A DNA stretch of 64,000 bases from Plantago major. Lineage: Eukaryota > Streptophyta > Magnoliopsida > Lamiales > Plantaginaceae. Below, one piece after another: positions 45,861-57,530 of the stretch. The stretch's first letter is position 1. Each line of letters begins with the position of its first letter. The stretch is taken from the NCBI GenBank assembly GCA_026545765.1, contig CM048839.1, forward strand, positions 17,298,566 through 17,362,565, read 5' to 3'. Under the pieces are notes generated by a model that had not been told where the DNA came from, made no database searches, and saw nothing but the letters and a program-made list of their open reading frames with translations. The translations under genes were made by a program, and so were the position numbers.

Positions 45861-46135
45861 GCCGATTAGCCCGTTATGCCCTTAAAAGATTCCAACTTCA
45901 AAGTCTATTGATGGATTGATGGGCGCTTCTAAGGTCCGACTACAATTGTACGGCTTAACATACACCCATATCAGTTGTATTCATCCACAACTGTTATATC
46001 GTTTGTAAAAATATTATCTTAACTTGTAATTAATCTTAACCGTTTATGAGATTTGTAACTTTTACAATGGCAATTATTGTAAATTTGACAATAAAAACGG
46101 GTTTGTAATGTCATTAATAAGAACCCTAATTTTAC

Positions 46136-47054
46136 GGGAAAAATCTATTTTTGGTACCTTAAGTTGTGACAATTATCGTTTTGGTACCTTAAGTAGTGAC
46201 GGTCCAATTTTGGTAACTTAAGTTGTGTATTCGTTCAATTTTGGTACTCTGTTAGTCAAACTTAACGGAACCGTTAACTTTGACCGAATTAGTAAGAATT
46301 AACGTGAATTAGTCGATTTTCCGTTAAGTCGACGCGTGAATTAAACGCGCTCCTAATAAAATATTAATAAATTTTAATTAAAAAATAATTCTTGATCAAT
46401 AAAATCGACTAATATTAATAAAAAATTATAAATTTTTAAAAAAATAATTCATGATTAATGGAAAATCGACTAATATAAAAAAAATTAATTCATGATCAAC
46501 GAAAAATCGACTAATATAAATAAAAAATATTAATAAATTTTAATTAAAAAAATTAAATCATGATCAATGGAAAATTGACTAATATTGATAAAAAATTAGT
46601 AATATTAATACATTTTAATAAAAAAGTTAATTCATCATCAATGAAAATCGACTATATAAAAAAAATTAATATTAGTAAATTTTAATTAAAAAAATTAATT
46701 CATCAATGGAAAATCGACTAATATTAATAAAAAAGTTTCATGATCAATATAAAATTGAATAATATTAATAAAAAATATTACTATTAATAATAGAATATTA
46801 ATAATTTTTTAATTAAAATTTATTAATATTTTATCAGGAGCGTGTGTAGTTCACGCGCCGATTTGACGAAAAATCGACTAATTCACGCTAATTCTTACTA
46901 ATTCGGTCAAAGTTAACGGTTCCATTAAGTTTGACTAACGGAGTATCAAAATTAGACGAATATACAACTTAAGGTACTAAAATTGGACGGTCACAACTTA
47001 AGGTACCAAAACGAAAACTGTCATAACTTAAAGTACCAAAAATGAATTTTCCCC
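46136..47054. mobile_element. Mutator-type foldback element with ~215 bp inverted arms
   Basis: The left arm 46136-46351 and right arm about 46838-47054 are inverted copies at about 90% or more, starting GGGAAAAATC / GGGGAAAATTC and carrying TTTTGGTACCTTAAGTTGTG. The flanks TAATTTTAC (46127-46135) and AAATTTTAC (47055-47063) match in eight of nine bases, a Mutator-size duplication. The core is AT-rich, with repeats of AAATCGACTAATATTAATAA, and does not encode protein. Confidence 0.85.
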
Positions 47055-47457
47055 AAATTTTACCATTCATCCCAATTCCATCTTTACCGATCGATTTGTT
47101 CAAACGGTGGAAGTAGGAATCAATTCCGAGCGGTGGATGTATGAAATCCACAAGTTCCCTAATTTAATGAGCTGAATCTGGAGATATTAATTGAATCTGG
47201 AGATTATTATAATATCGATGTGTATACCAAGAGATAGTCAATGCTTCAGAAAAGTTAATAGAAGTTGCCGCATATTTGTTTGTATGATTGTTGCCGTCTA
47301 ATATCTAGGAGATAATGGATTAAATTCTTGGTGAATTATTTGGGAATAAAAGTAGATTAGGGTTCTTGGAAAAGAATTGGAAAAACAATGAAAATATCAA
47401 TTAATGTACGAGGAGTTCTTGTGTAATGTGTGTTTATAAATGGGTAATTATTTTAAA

Positions 47458-47500
47458 CTAGAACGGTGAACACGCTACGTGTGTTATTGTGACACGTAGT
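47458..47500 (-). repeat. Helitron 3' terminus, second family (copy 1)
   Basis: Read on the minus strand: hairpin ACACACGTAGCGTGT followed by TCACCGTTCTAG and T, the Helitron CTRR-T end. The partner 5' end was not found. Confidence 0.5.
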
Positions 47501-48116
47501 TATAAATAATGGAACACGTATATCAAGATAAGTAATATCGTTGTTTCACCTAATGAATTGCTTTTTTTTAAGCTGAATTAGGGTTTTGGTTAATGCCAAT
47601 TGATATGTTTTTATTTAATTGAAAAAGATGTAGAAGAAAAATTGGTTATTGTTGTTTTTTCATAATGAATTGATTTTGTTGGTGTTGAATTATGGTTTAA
47701 AATTTAATTTGAGAAATCAATAATGAAATTATTTTGGTATTGTTGTTTGTTTATATTATGTTGAATTTTGTTGTTTCTAAGCTAATGAATGTATGCCGAG
47801 AGTGAGTTCCGGCAATGGGGTGAGATTTCAAACTTTCCGGCAATTTAGATCCGAGAAACAATTATGTTAGATTTCACTTTCACTTCCTATTGTTAATGTT
47901 AGTTTATGTTAATTTATGTAGATCTGAAACTGAAGAGTGAGATCTCTAGTATTATTTTATGTGTTAGGTTGAATTATTACTTGTAATTTAATTGAATAAA
48001 ACATATTATTTTTTATAATTAAATTCTAATTTATACATATATTACAAACGAGTTCAATTTAACTTAAATTAAGTATTCAATTGCACAACTCTAATACTTG
48101 TTCACTTTTATATATA

Positions 48117-48146
48117 CTAGAATAGCGACACACGCTACGCGTGTGA
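48117..48146 (-). repeat. Helitron 3' terminus, second family (copy 2)
   Basis: Minus strand: CACACGCGTAGCGTGTG, then TCGCTATTCTAG and T. Similar to the copy 659 bp to the left; suggests stacked Helitrons of one family. The 5' end was not found. Confidence 0.6.
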
Positions 48147-48303
48147 AACATATTAATTGTGGATCTATAATTATATATTATAATTTGCTACTCATGTGAA
48201 GCTTATTCCGAATCTACACTATATTTCCGAACCTATTTTCACCAACCTGGAGAAAGAAATTTCGCTAGTCGATTGAAGTCAAGGTAACAATTTCATTTTG
48301 TAT

Positions 48304-48481
48304 TTTTTTGAGATACAATATTACAATTATAATACTCAGAATTTATCATTAATAAAATCTCTAGTAACATTTCAATCATTCTATATACGGAGAAAATAAT
48401 CACCCATTTCGGAAATCGAACCCGTGACCTCTTGGGTACAGGGTGTCTCAACTTGCCATTCGGCAACAAACGATTTGACAC
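48304..48481 (-). mobile_element. tRNA-derived SINE, 178 bp
   Basis: On the minus strand an A-box-like TGCCGAATGGCAAG and a B-box-like GGGTTCGATTTCC lie about 35 bp apart, followed by a body ending in CTCAAAAAA. The flanks AATTTCATTTTGTAT (48289-48303) and AGTTTCATTTTTGTAT (48482-48497) form a target-site duplication, as left by LINE-driven retroposition. Confidence 0.75.
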
Positions 48482-49041
48482 AGTTTCATTTTTGTATGGT
48501 CACTCTTTTTTCTTGAACTGCCTGGTGAAGCACATTATTTCAGTATTCTAGCTCCAAACATTCAACTATAAAAGTTAATCCTAAAACTTAAATACATAGA
48601 TACTCTCTATGTTCAGAACTTAAATCATATAGACCTAAATCATATGCTCATTTTACTTAAATACACAAAACCACATAATTACACAGGAACTTAAATTCAA
48701 TATTTCAACTTGGTTAGAGCTTAAAAGTCATATTCATCCTAAATCAAATGGTTACAACCATCAACACAATAATTAGTATCTTGAGCTCAAAATAGAGTTG
48801 AAGCTACACGACTCGACAGTTATATTCCAAGAAGATGGAGAAAAGATGTGACCTTTACACAGATGATAAGCCAACAATACTTAACATCTAGGAACAAGTG
48901 AATTTTAAGATTTGATGCAATTTTTTCACTTCTAGGTCCTGAAAAGTGATAATATATGGGTACTTGGGCTTCTTTCATGGAATGCTCTTAACCTATCAAA
49001 ATTATTGTGATCATCAAATCATAACAGTAACTAAAAACGAA

Positions 49042-49375
49042 TCATATTCCAATTAATAGCAAAAGATTATATAGCTCACTTGGTTTGGTTTTCGGTGGAG
49101 CAGGATCAACTCTGGCATGCTTAACAACAACAGGAGCAGCTTGTTGCTTCTTCACAGACGAAAACGGAACCGGCTTCTCATTACTTCGGATACATTTCTT
49201 CTTCTCAACCACAATTCTATTCGGCTTTTGATCTTGCAAATTGATTTCCTTAACATCATCACCGACACTTTTCTTCTCGATTTCATCCTCGACTAATTCA
49301 TCACCTATTATTTCATCATCAACAGCACGAGTTTCAATCCGATTCAGATTCTATGTATTCATTGACTCCATATTG
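49042..49375 (-). pseudogene. Lys/Glu-rich gene fragment of unknown family
   Basis: Minus strand from an ATG near 49373 reads MESMNT, a stop, then NLNRIETRAVDDEIIGDELV, EDEIEKKSVGDDVKEINLQD and KKKCIRSNEKPVPFSSVKKQ, ending near a donor-like AACCAAG/TGAGC. Charged, disordered, less AT-rich than the surroundings. It looks like a captured first exon; I do not recognise the parent. Confidence 0.4.
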
Positions 49376-49653
49376 AGATGATGATGGAAAAGATCTTACG
49401 TAAATTCTTTTAGTCTTATTAGATGTCTCGTACTTACATTCTAGAGAACCTTTAGCGTGGAGTCGTGCTATTGAAACTTCCATGTTACGAATTGATCTTC
49501 GTCATCTTTGTATATCTGTGTTGGAGAATCTGTCTGCAAAAAAGCCTTATGAGAACTGTTTGATAAACCAAGTTCTTGAATAAAAGCAGAATAAGAACCC
49601 CAGTTTGATTTTGAACATCGAAACAGCTCAACAAAATTCAATTTGCATACATA

Positions 49654-49809
49654 TCAAACACAACCAAGCAAAGTTGAAGTATGGATAATAGTCTCTTCAA
49701 AATCCTTACAAACAGGACATAATGGATCAACAGGGGTATTATTTTTAATCAAATTAGCAACCACAGGAAGACTACAAGGACATAAATCATAAAGCGCCAG
49801 TTGTGTTCC
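49654..49809 (-). pseudogene. LINE-type zf-RVT domain fragment
   Basis: Minus-strand reading LALYDLCPCSLPVVANLIKN followed by DPLCPVCKDFEETIIHTSTL and GC. This fits the zinc-binding region found after the reverse transcriptase of plant non-LTR elements (pattern L-P-T...L...DPLCPLC...EET..H...C). Only this domain is present, so it is a scrap. Confidence 0.6.
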
Positions 49810-50830
49810 AAGTAGCAGAAGAATCCCATCTCCTCTTGTTTATGATAATCACTATATGAGTTTCAGTGGGAGGAAATCATACTATTCTCCTGCAAATTCA
49901 CCAATCAAGAACCAAACAAAACCCAGTTTGTTAATTTCCACCAAATCCCATACTCTCCCCTCTTTTCCAATACTCAATTCTTGAAACCTCCAAAAATCTC
50001 ATCTTTCTTTTCTAAACCATATACTTTCTCCTTCTCCAGAGTCCAGACCCATCATTACAAGTAATATGCTGAGATTTAAAAAAAGAAGAAGAAAACTTTA
50101 CCTCGTTGAAGCAGAAAGATGAACCGATTAGTTTCACAAATTCATTCAACACACCATTAGATTGATTACGCGGAGATCGGTGGTTACATAAGCTAATATG
50201 TAATTCACCTGATATCTCTGATTAAGTCGACATATTGGGTTTCTCAGTTGCGAAAATAGAAAGAGCTTCTCGTCTAGTCTAGATATGTATCCATATCAAA
50301 AGGGTGAATGGTTTAATCGGTGGTTGAGAGATGTAACGTGTTCGAATTCGAGCTCATCGGCTGAGAGATGTAAGGAAGAGGATGGATGAAGAATGGGGAA
50401 GAAGAAGAAGGGGCGAAAAGTGACACGCGCTCACGCGTTTGTTTCCTGAGAATGGGATTACACAGCGAAATAACAGATTTGTACTGCAAAATTGCAAAAT
50501 TGGGTTTCAAATTGAGACTTCCACGCCACTTTTGTTTGGTTATATCATTACTTTAGAATACACACACAATGATATAATTAGGCATTAGTTTTTATGTACT
50601 TTTGTGTTTCAAATTTTGAGTTAAAAAAGAAAATATATTTTATTATGAATTTATGATATAAGTGCATAAAAGTACGATAATACCATTGTACAATTTTAAT
50701 ATTGTATGAACGGTCAAGATCGTATACAACTTAAGATGATATTTATATGAGTGATCTAATGGTTGTAATTAAATACAACTGAAATGGGTGGACGTTAAAC
50801 CATTAGAATTAGAGTCGGACCGTGGACTGA

Positions 50831-52675
50831 GCCAAGGTTTCTTAATAATTGTGGTTTTCAGATGGGACTTATATTGGATTTGGATATTCTATAGGTAATA
50901 TTACCACCTGTCGTGATTCATGTGTAGTTGGACATATATCAACACATGTAATTCATCATCGCACACTTTATAATCACTCATGTGTGCACCAGGAAACTTC
51001 TGAAACAATGATTCAAAAATTGCTCCAAAGTAAGCATGCTTAATTATGAAGTTCTTATCGGTCGATTATCAAAAAAAAAATATGCAATTCGTAGTATAAG
51101 TAACGTTCTCAATTTTTTTAAACTCTTTAATTTTCTTTTCTCTTTGTCAAAATTGAAATGAAAACAAAAATCATACTGCATCCCTTTTTTATTCCCTTTT
51201 TTTTCCTTATAAATTTTATTTTGTTTATCCATCACAAAGACCTCCAGTTCTAATTTAGCCCTTGCTATTATAATGGTGATGACGCCGTTTACATTATTTT
51301 ATTGATATTACCAGTAACATATGAAATCTAAATGTACAAAACTAAGGTTTTATTTTCAGAAAAAAAAAAATAAAGAAACAAGACTAGCTAAAATTTAGCA
51401 GTTGAGTGGCAAAATTTGTAAATTTCGAGGCCAATAAGAACATGGGCTGAAGGTAAGACAGCTTGGGCTTTGAAGTTTGAACCCATTAAGAGGGGATTAG
51501 TTAATTTGTGGTCAATTGTACTATAACAAATAAATGGCATTTAAGTAGTCGTAAAATTCATTTTTGGTATTTAAATGTAAGACATTTTCAATTTTGATAC
51601 TTTAGAGTGGTCGTATCCAGTTGAGGTACTAATGTATCTCATAGTATCATCATCTAGGGACTAGGGAATCAATTCTCTCCACAACTCTGAATTTTTTCTT
51701 CGTTTTCTCTCCTGTTCTTTCTATCAAATCCAATTGAATCTATTGTTTAGCACAGCGAGAATTATCTCAATTATAAGATGAAAACAAAAGAGGTGTTTTG
51801 TATAACAACTGTGGTTTGAAAGAAGTGAAAACAATCGATTTGTCTGGACAATGCTGAAAGTATATATATGTCTTAGAGACAATCGAATTGAGGACAAATA
51901 TACATATTCGATTCAGTATTTATTTATAATTATTGTTCATCTATAAATAGGCATTACAGTATGTAAATATTATTATCTGTTTGTCTGTAATTGTTTACAT
52001 ATGTATTCCCATGAGCTTTATGTTATCACTAAGAATGTGAGATTTTGAGTGACATAACATAGCTCTAAAAATAGCCCCAATCAATGATCATCGAGAATGA
52101 GATATCGATGATGCATTGGAGATTGGAATGTGGTCTGCATCATATCCTTTGATGGTGTAGTAGTTCTCCCGACTACGAATTACTTGGTAATCCGTGATGG
52201 ACACATGGACACTTTAGAGAGTGTTGGTATACCCAGTCGAAAAACCGTTTGATGTACTCTATTTACGTGTCTACGGAAGTAACGGTTTGTAGGGTGGTGT
52301 AATAGTCATTTGAATTGAGGTCAATACGTACTACATGTGTGGACTCGTGTGCTTTGACCATGACCAATGCTTGCACTCCTTGTAGGGGTAGATACGGCAT
52401 GTGTTGGGCACATCACGAAACGCATGTTAGTAGTAGTAGAACCAAGATATGAATCATTCCTCACAACAGATTTGGAGGGAACACTTAACTTCTCATTACT
52501 AATTTGATCAAAGTCGTTGGCCAACGCAATATATATTTGGAATGGTGTTCAGATATTATGGATCAATTAGTAGAATGAGATAAATGGATTAAGTTATTGG
52601 AACATACACTAAATCAAGTTCTAGACTTAATCGAGTGTTCGTGAATGAAAGGACCGTATCATCATAAGCTCTACA
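50831..52675. other. Spacer and left part of an LTR-like fossil
   Basis: No gene. Around 51627-51700 a stretch (AGTATCATCATC ... ACAACTCTGAA) resembles the sequence after the primer-binding site of the older copia remnant at 38170. From about 52020 (TGTTATCACTAAGAATG) to 52675 the sequence appears to be one half of an LTR whose other half follows the CACTA element. Confidence 0.35.
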
Positions 52676-52850
52676 CACTACAAGAAATCCGCCAAATAGC
52701 GACAGGGGATAGCGACGGATTTTATCCGTCGCTACCTAGCGACGAATCGCTAGGTTTAGCGACGGATTTGAGACCAGATTAAAAAAAGAAAAAAAAAAGA
52801 AAAAGAAAAACGAACTTAGCGACGGATAGCGTTCCGTCGCTAAGCGGGAT
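52676..52850 (+). repeat. Left CACTA terminus and subterminal repeats
   Basis: About seven copies of AGCGACGGA or its complement within 150 bp, several as palindromes such as TAGCGACGGATTTTATCCG. In En/Spm such repeats bind the TNPA protein. Confidence 0.85.
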
Positions 52851-54000
52851 AAAACAGGCGATCCCTTTTCTTCCCTGATTTCGTTCTATGACTCTTTCTT
52901 TCTCTCTCGCTAATTTCGCCAATTCCGACCAAATCTCCGCCATTCCGGCCAATTTTGGAGTGTTTTCGAAGCTCATGGGACAAGAAGTTCGGGTGTTCAA
53001 TCAATTTCGTCTTCCTTCCGCTTAATCGAATGTATTTTGGCTAAAACTATTATTTTGCCAAATTTGGGGATTTTGTTGATTTTGACTAATTTGAGCAATT
53101 GCATGTGTATTGTAAGTATGTAGTAGTTAGTTTAGCTTATATTACGTAGTGTGTTAACTTTGAGATGTGCAATTGATATATTGATTGTGAATTTGGATTT
53201 TTAGTATAATGTTAGGATGTTTGGAAGTATGTAGGGTTGTTAATTTGATATTTTCGTATATGTAGTAGGATTAGGAAGATTTAGTTGAATGTTTTGAAAC
53301 CCTTACTTGTTGACAAATTTGGAAATTTTGTTAATTTCGACTAATTAGATCAATTGTATGTTTATGGGAACTATAGTATACTAGCTAGTTAACTTTGTGC
53401 AATTGATATATTGATTGTGAATTTGTATTGTTAATTAGTATAATGTTAGGATGTTTGTAAGTACGTAGTAATTTTGATTCGATAAATTCGTATATGCAGT
53501 AGATTATGAAGATTTAATTAAGTGAGACTATTTGGTGATTATATTAACGTAAAATGCATGTTATGAATCTAATAATTGTAGACGTGTCAGGCTAATCATC
53601 TAATTATGAATCCCGATCGTTTATGGATGTACCGTCGCATAGTTAATGGCAGAATTCAATCTAGTTTTGTGGAAGGGGTTGAATCCTTCATCACTTTTGC
53701 GCTTACACAGACTACTTGTTTGAGTGGGGGGAAGGTGAAGTGCCCTTGCAATGCGAACAAATGTAGGAATAAACAATTTTTGCCTCCTGAAATGGTAGTG
53801 GAGCACTTGAAACGTAAGGGGTTCGTGTCTCAGTATGAGGTATGGTGTTATCATGGTGAGACACGAGCACCGTTCACGGATTATGAGCATCTCTCAAAGT
53901 GTAAAAGGAAGCAGAAAAATGTGATCGGAAGTACTCAGAATACGTCTACACCTGATGCTAATTATGATCATGAACGGATGGAGCAAATGGTGTATCATGT

Positions 54001-54139
54001 TGCGGGTCCAGAGTTCATGGACACTAGGGAGCCAGTAACCGAGGGGGATGTGGAGGAGCCTCCGAATCCTGCGGGTCCAGAGTTCATGGACACTAGGGAG
54101 CCAGTAACCGAGGGGGATGTGGAGGAGCCTCCGAATCCT
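54001..54139 (+). repeat. 69-bp in-frame tandem duplication in the transposase
   Basis: Two exact copies encode AGPEFMDTREPVTEGDVEEP plus PNP. 69 is divisible by three, so the frame is kept. Confidence 0.95.
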
Positions 54140-56810
54140 GCGGATCAGGTGTTCTTTGACTTGTTGGAATCAACAAAGAAGCCGATTTATCCGGGGTGTA
54201 GGCTCAGCGAGTTGTCTTTGTTGGCTCGGCTAATGAGTTGTAAGGCTAATGGCCAGTAATCTGAAGCGAGCTTCAATGAATGGGTACAAGTAATGTCGGA
54301 TCTTTGTCCTGAAGAAAACCTAGTTCCCACCAACTTTTACCAGGTGAAGAAAAATATGCGGGGGATGGGGTTGCCCATGGAAACCATAGATTGTTGTGAG
54401 GATATGTGCATGATCTATTGGGGGAGGATAAAGATCTACTGAAGTGCAAGTTCTGTGGTAAGGACCGGTACAAGCATTACAAGGAGGGGGCTGCAAAGAA
54501 ACGTCAGAAGAAAAATCTACCACATAAGAAAATGTGGCATTTCCCTCTAGCACCTCGTTTGAAGAGGTTGTACGCTTCAAGTACTTGTACCGATAAAATG
54601 CGTTGGCACAAGGAGCGAGTAATCCCGAAAGAGGGTAGAATGGAGCATCCATCAGACTCACCCGCATGGAAACAGTTCGATAAGACCTACCCGAAGTTTG
54701 CAGCCGAGCCTAGAAATGTACGCTTGGGGCTTTGTACGGATGGTTTTAACCCGTTTGGAAATGAACGGAAGTACTCTTGTTGGCCAGTCATGCTGACACC
54801 GTACAACCTGCCCCCCAGTGAGTGCATGAAGGAACCATTCATGTTCTTGACTGTGTTGGTGCACGGGCCAGATGATCCGTCACAGAAGCTGGATGTGTTC
54901 TTGCAGCCCCTAATCAAGGAGCTGATTGAGTTGTGGGAAAATGGTATCCCGACATATGATGTGTCAACGAAGAAGAACTTTACATTGAGAGCAGTATTAC
55001 TGTGGACCGTGAGTGATTTTCCTGCGTACTCCATGCTATCTGGAAGGAAAACTGCGGGCTTTAATGCATGTCCACATTGTATGGAAGACACTGATGCATT
55101 TAGACTGAAGGAGAGCGGAAACGAATGTTGGTTTGAGTGTCATCGTAGGTTTCTACCAAAGGACCATACGTTCAGGAAGAACAAGACTCAATTCTTGAAA
55201 AATAAAGTAGTGAACAAAGGCGCCCCGAGACAACTTACTGGTGCAGAAATACTTGCGGAGATAGATAGGCTGGGTCTTATGAAAGTGACTGAAGTTGGAT
55301 CGGAGAAGCATAACAAGAAAATTAGCAAAAATGGTGGATGGAAGAAGAGAAGCATCTTCCGGGACTTGCCTTATTGGAGCAGTCTTCTTATACGTCACAA
55401 CTTGGATTTCATGCACATTGAGAAGAACGTGTTCGAGAACTTATTCAACACGATTTGCAACATTCCCGGAAAAAAAAAGGATACCCCTAAATCTAGAGCC
55501 GAGTTGGATACATTGTGTAAAAGGCCTGAGTTGACAAAGCAGAATGATAAGGGGCAGTGGCACAAGGCATGCTATACAATTGACACTGAATCTAGGAACA
55601 AACTATTTGATTGGGTGAGGGGATTGAAGTTCCCTGACAATTACGCCTCGAAGTTGGGGCGGTGTGTGGATGTGAAGAGGACAAAGATGTACGGGATGAA
55701 GAGCCACGATTGTCATGTGTTCATGGAGAGGCTTCTCCCAGTTGAATTTCGAGAAATGCTACCTAAACCTGTATGGATTGCGATCACCGAGCTGAGCTTA
55801 TTTTTCAAGAATTTATGCTCAAGGGTGCTTGACGATGAAGTGTTAGCAAATCTTGAAAGCAACATACCATTGATTCTATGCAAGCTCGAGCGTATCTTTC
55901 CACCGAGCTTCTTTGATTCTATGGAGCACTTGCCGGTTCACCTCCCACATGAAGCGAGGCTTGCTGGACCGGTTCAGTATCGATGGATGTATCCATTCGA
56001 GAGGTGTGTAATCAAGGCAATCATTTACTTATAAAGTCTGAATTTTCCCAAGTTACATTGTGTTACCTCAATATATATGCATTACAGGTACTTGGGAAAA
56101 TTGAAGAGGTATGTCAGCAACAAAGGCAAGCCTGAGGGATCGATGGCCAATACCTACGTGCGAGAGGAAGTTGCAACCTTCTGCTCCTATTACTTTGGGG
56201 ATCATGTCCCGACAAAGACATCTAGGCCGTCCAGAAACGCATACACATTTGAAGTTCAAGAGGATGATGACGTTTCCATTTCAATTTTTAGGGTCTCGGG
56301 GAGACCTATTGGAGAAGAAAAGACATAATGGCTGACGGATAAGGAGCTGAAGGCAGCCACATATTATGTCCTCTCGAATGTATCTTGAAGTTGACAAATT
56401 TATGGAGATTTATGCTCGGTGAGTAGCTTTCTTACGCTGACACATGGATTTTAACTTCTAACTACTATATATATCTAATCATGTAATCGTGTCCACAGCC
56501 TTTTCAGAGAGAAGAATCCAACAATGGCAGATGACGTAATTGAAGAACTGCATCAAGAGAAGTTGGAAACAGAATTTGCAGATTGGTTCAAGGAGTATGT
56601 ACGAAATCCTGTCAACGAAGTCACATGTCCTTACTTAGAATCTCTAGCAGAGGGACCAAACAGAAAGGTCTCCACATTCTCATCGTACATAGTAAATGGC
56701 CTTAGGTTTCACACAATTTAGTCTAACACCGCCATGGCCACAAGCAATTATGGGGTGTGTGTCAGGGGGCAAGATCAAGATGCAACTGATGATTTGTATG
56801 ATTTCTACGG

Positions 56811-57058
56811 GAACCTGAGAGGAATTGTGCGACTTGAATATCCGGGGTTTCCTTTGAAAAAAACCTTTCTGTTTGATGTTGACTGGTATGATCCTACTCC
56901 AAGTGGTACGAGGAAACACGAGCTCTATCAGATGGAACCTGAGACGAATTGTGCGACTTGAATATCCGGGGTTTCCTTTGAAAAGAACCTTTCTGTTTGA
57001 TGTTGACTGGTATGATCCTACTCCAAGTGGTACGAGGAAACACGAGCTCTATCAGATG
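56811..57058 (+). repeat. 124-bp tandem duplication in the DUF4216 region
   Basis: GAACCTGAGAGGAATTGTGC at 56811 recurs at 56935 with one change, and the copies match to CAGATGG. 124 is not a multiple of three, so the downstream copy is read in another frame. Confidence 0.95.
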
Positions 57059-57530
57059 GTAGAAATTAACCATAGGAAGAGGTATCGTACTAAGTATGAA
57101 CCGTTTATCTTGGCGACTCAAGCACGCCGGGTGGTGTTTATTGAATATCCAAGCCTCAAACGCGATAAGGCGGACTGGTTGGCTGCGATGCATATACAGG
57201 CCCGCTTCAGAGTAGAGTATATTGATAAGGACGACTCAATTACCAACTCGTATCAAGAAGAGGTCATCGATCAAACAGCGAGAAAGCCTGTACAAGCTGA
57301 TGATGAGTTCATAGACCTGCATAAAGACCAATTTATAGACTTAACAATAGCCGAGGAGGACGAGGGTATGTGTGTATTGTATACTTAGTTGTTATGTGTA
57401 TATATGCTTAGTTGTTGATTATTATTACTTTTTGTGCTTTAATATATGTCAAATGTAAATGTTTTACATTCATATTCATGTATTCTTTACTATCACATTT
57501 TTTCCTGTAATTTCTTATATGCTCTTGCAG

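Larger units (their letters stand above)
45925..50830. mobile_element. Large Mutator-like element with diverged ~110 bp inverted ends (putative Pack-MULE)
   Basis: 45930-46060 and 50700-50825 are inverted copies at roughly 70% identity: both arms read GGTCCGACT...GGTTTAAC or GGCTTAAC..CACCCAT.TCAGTTGTAT...ACAAC...ATAT..TCTTAA.TTGTA. Between them are a foldback element, Helitron ends, a SINE and coding scraps. No clean 9-bp target duplication was found, so the call depends on the arms alone. Confidence 0.5.

Noticed and set aside
53621-55091. Long minus-strand frames opposite the CACTA transposase
   Set aside because: Shadows of the coding strand; the plus strand carries clear transposase motifs.
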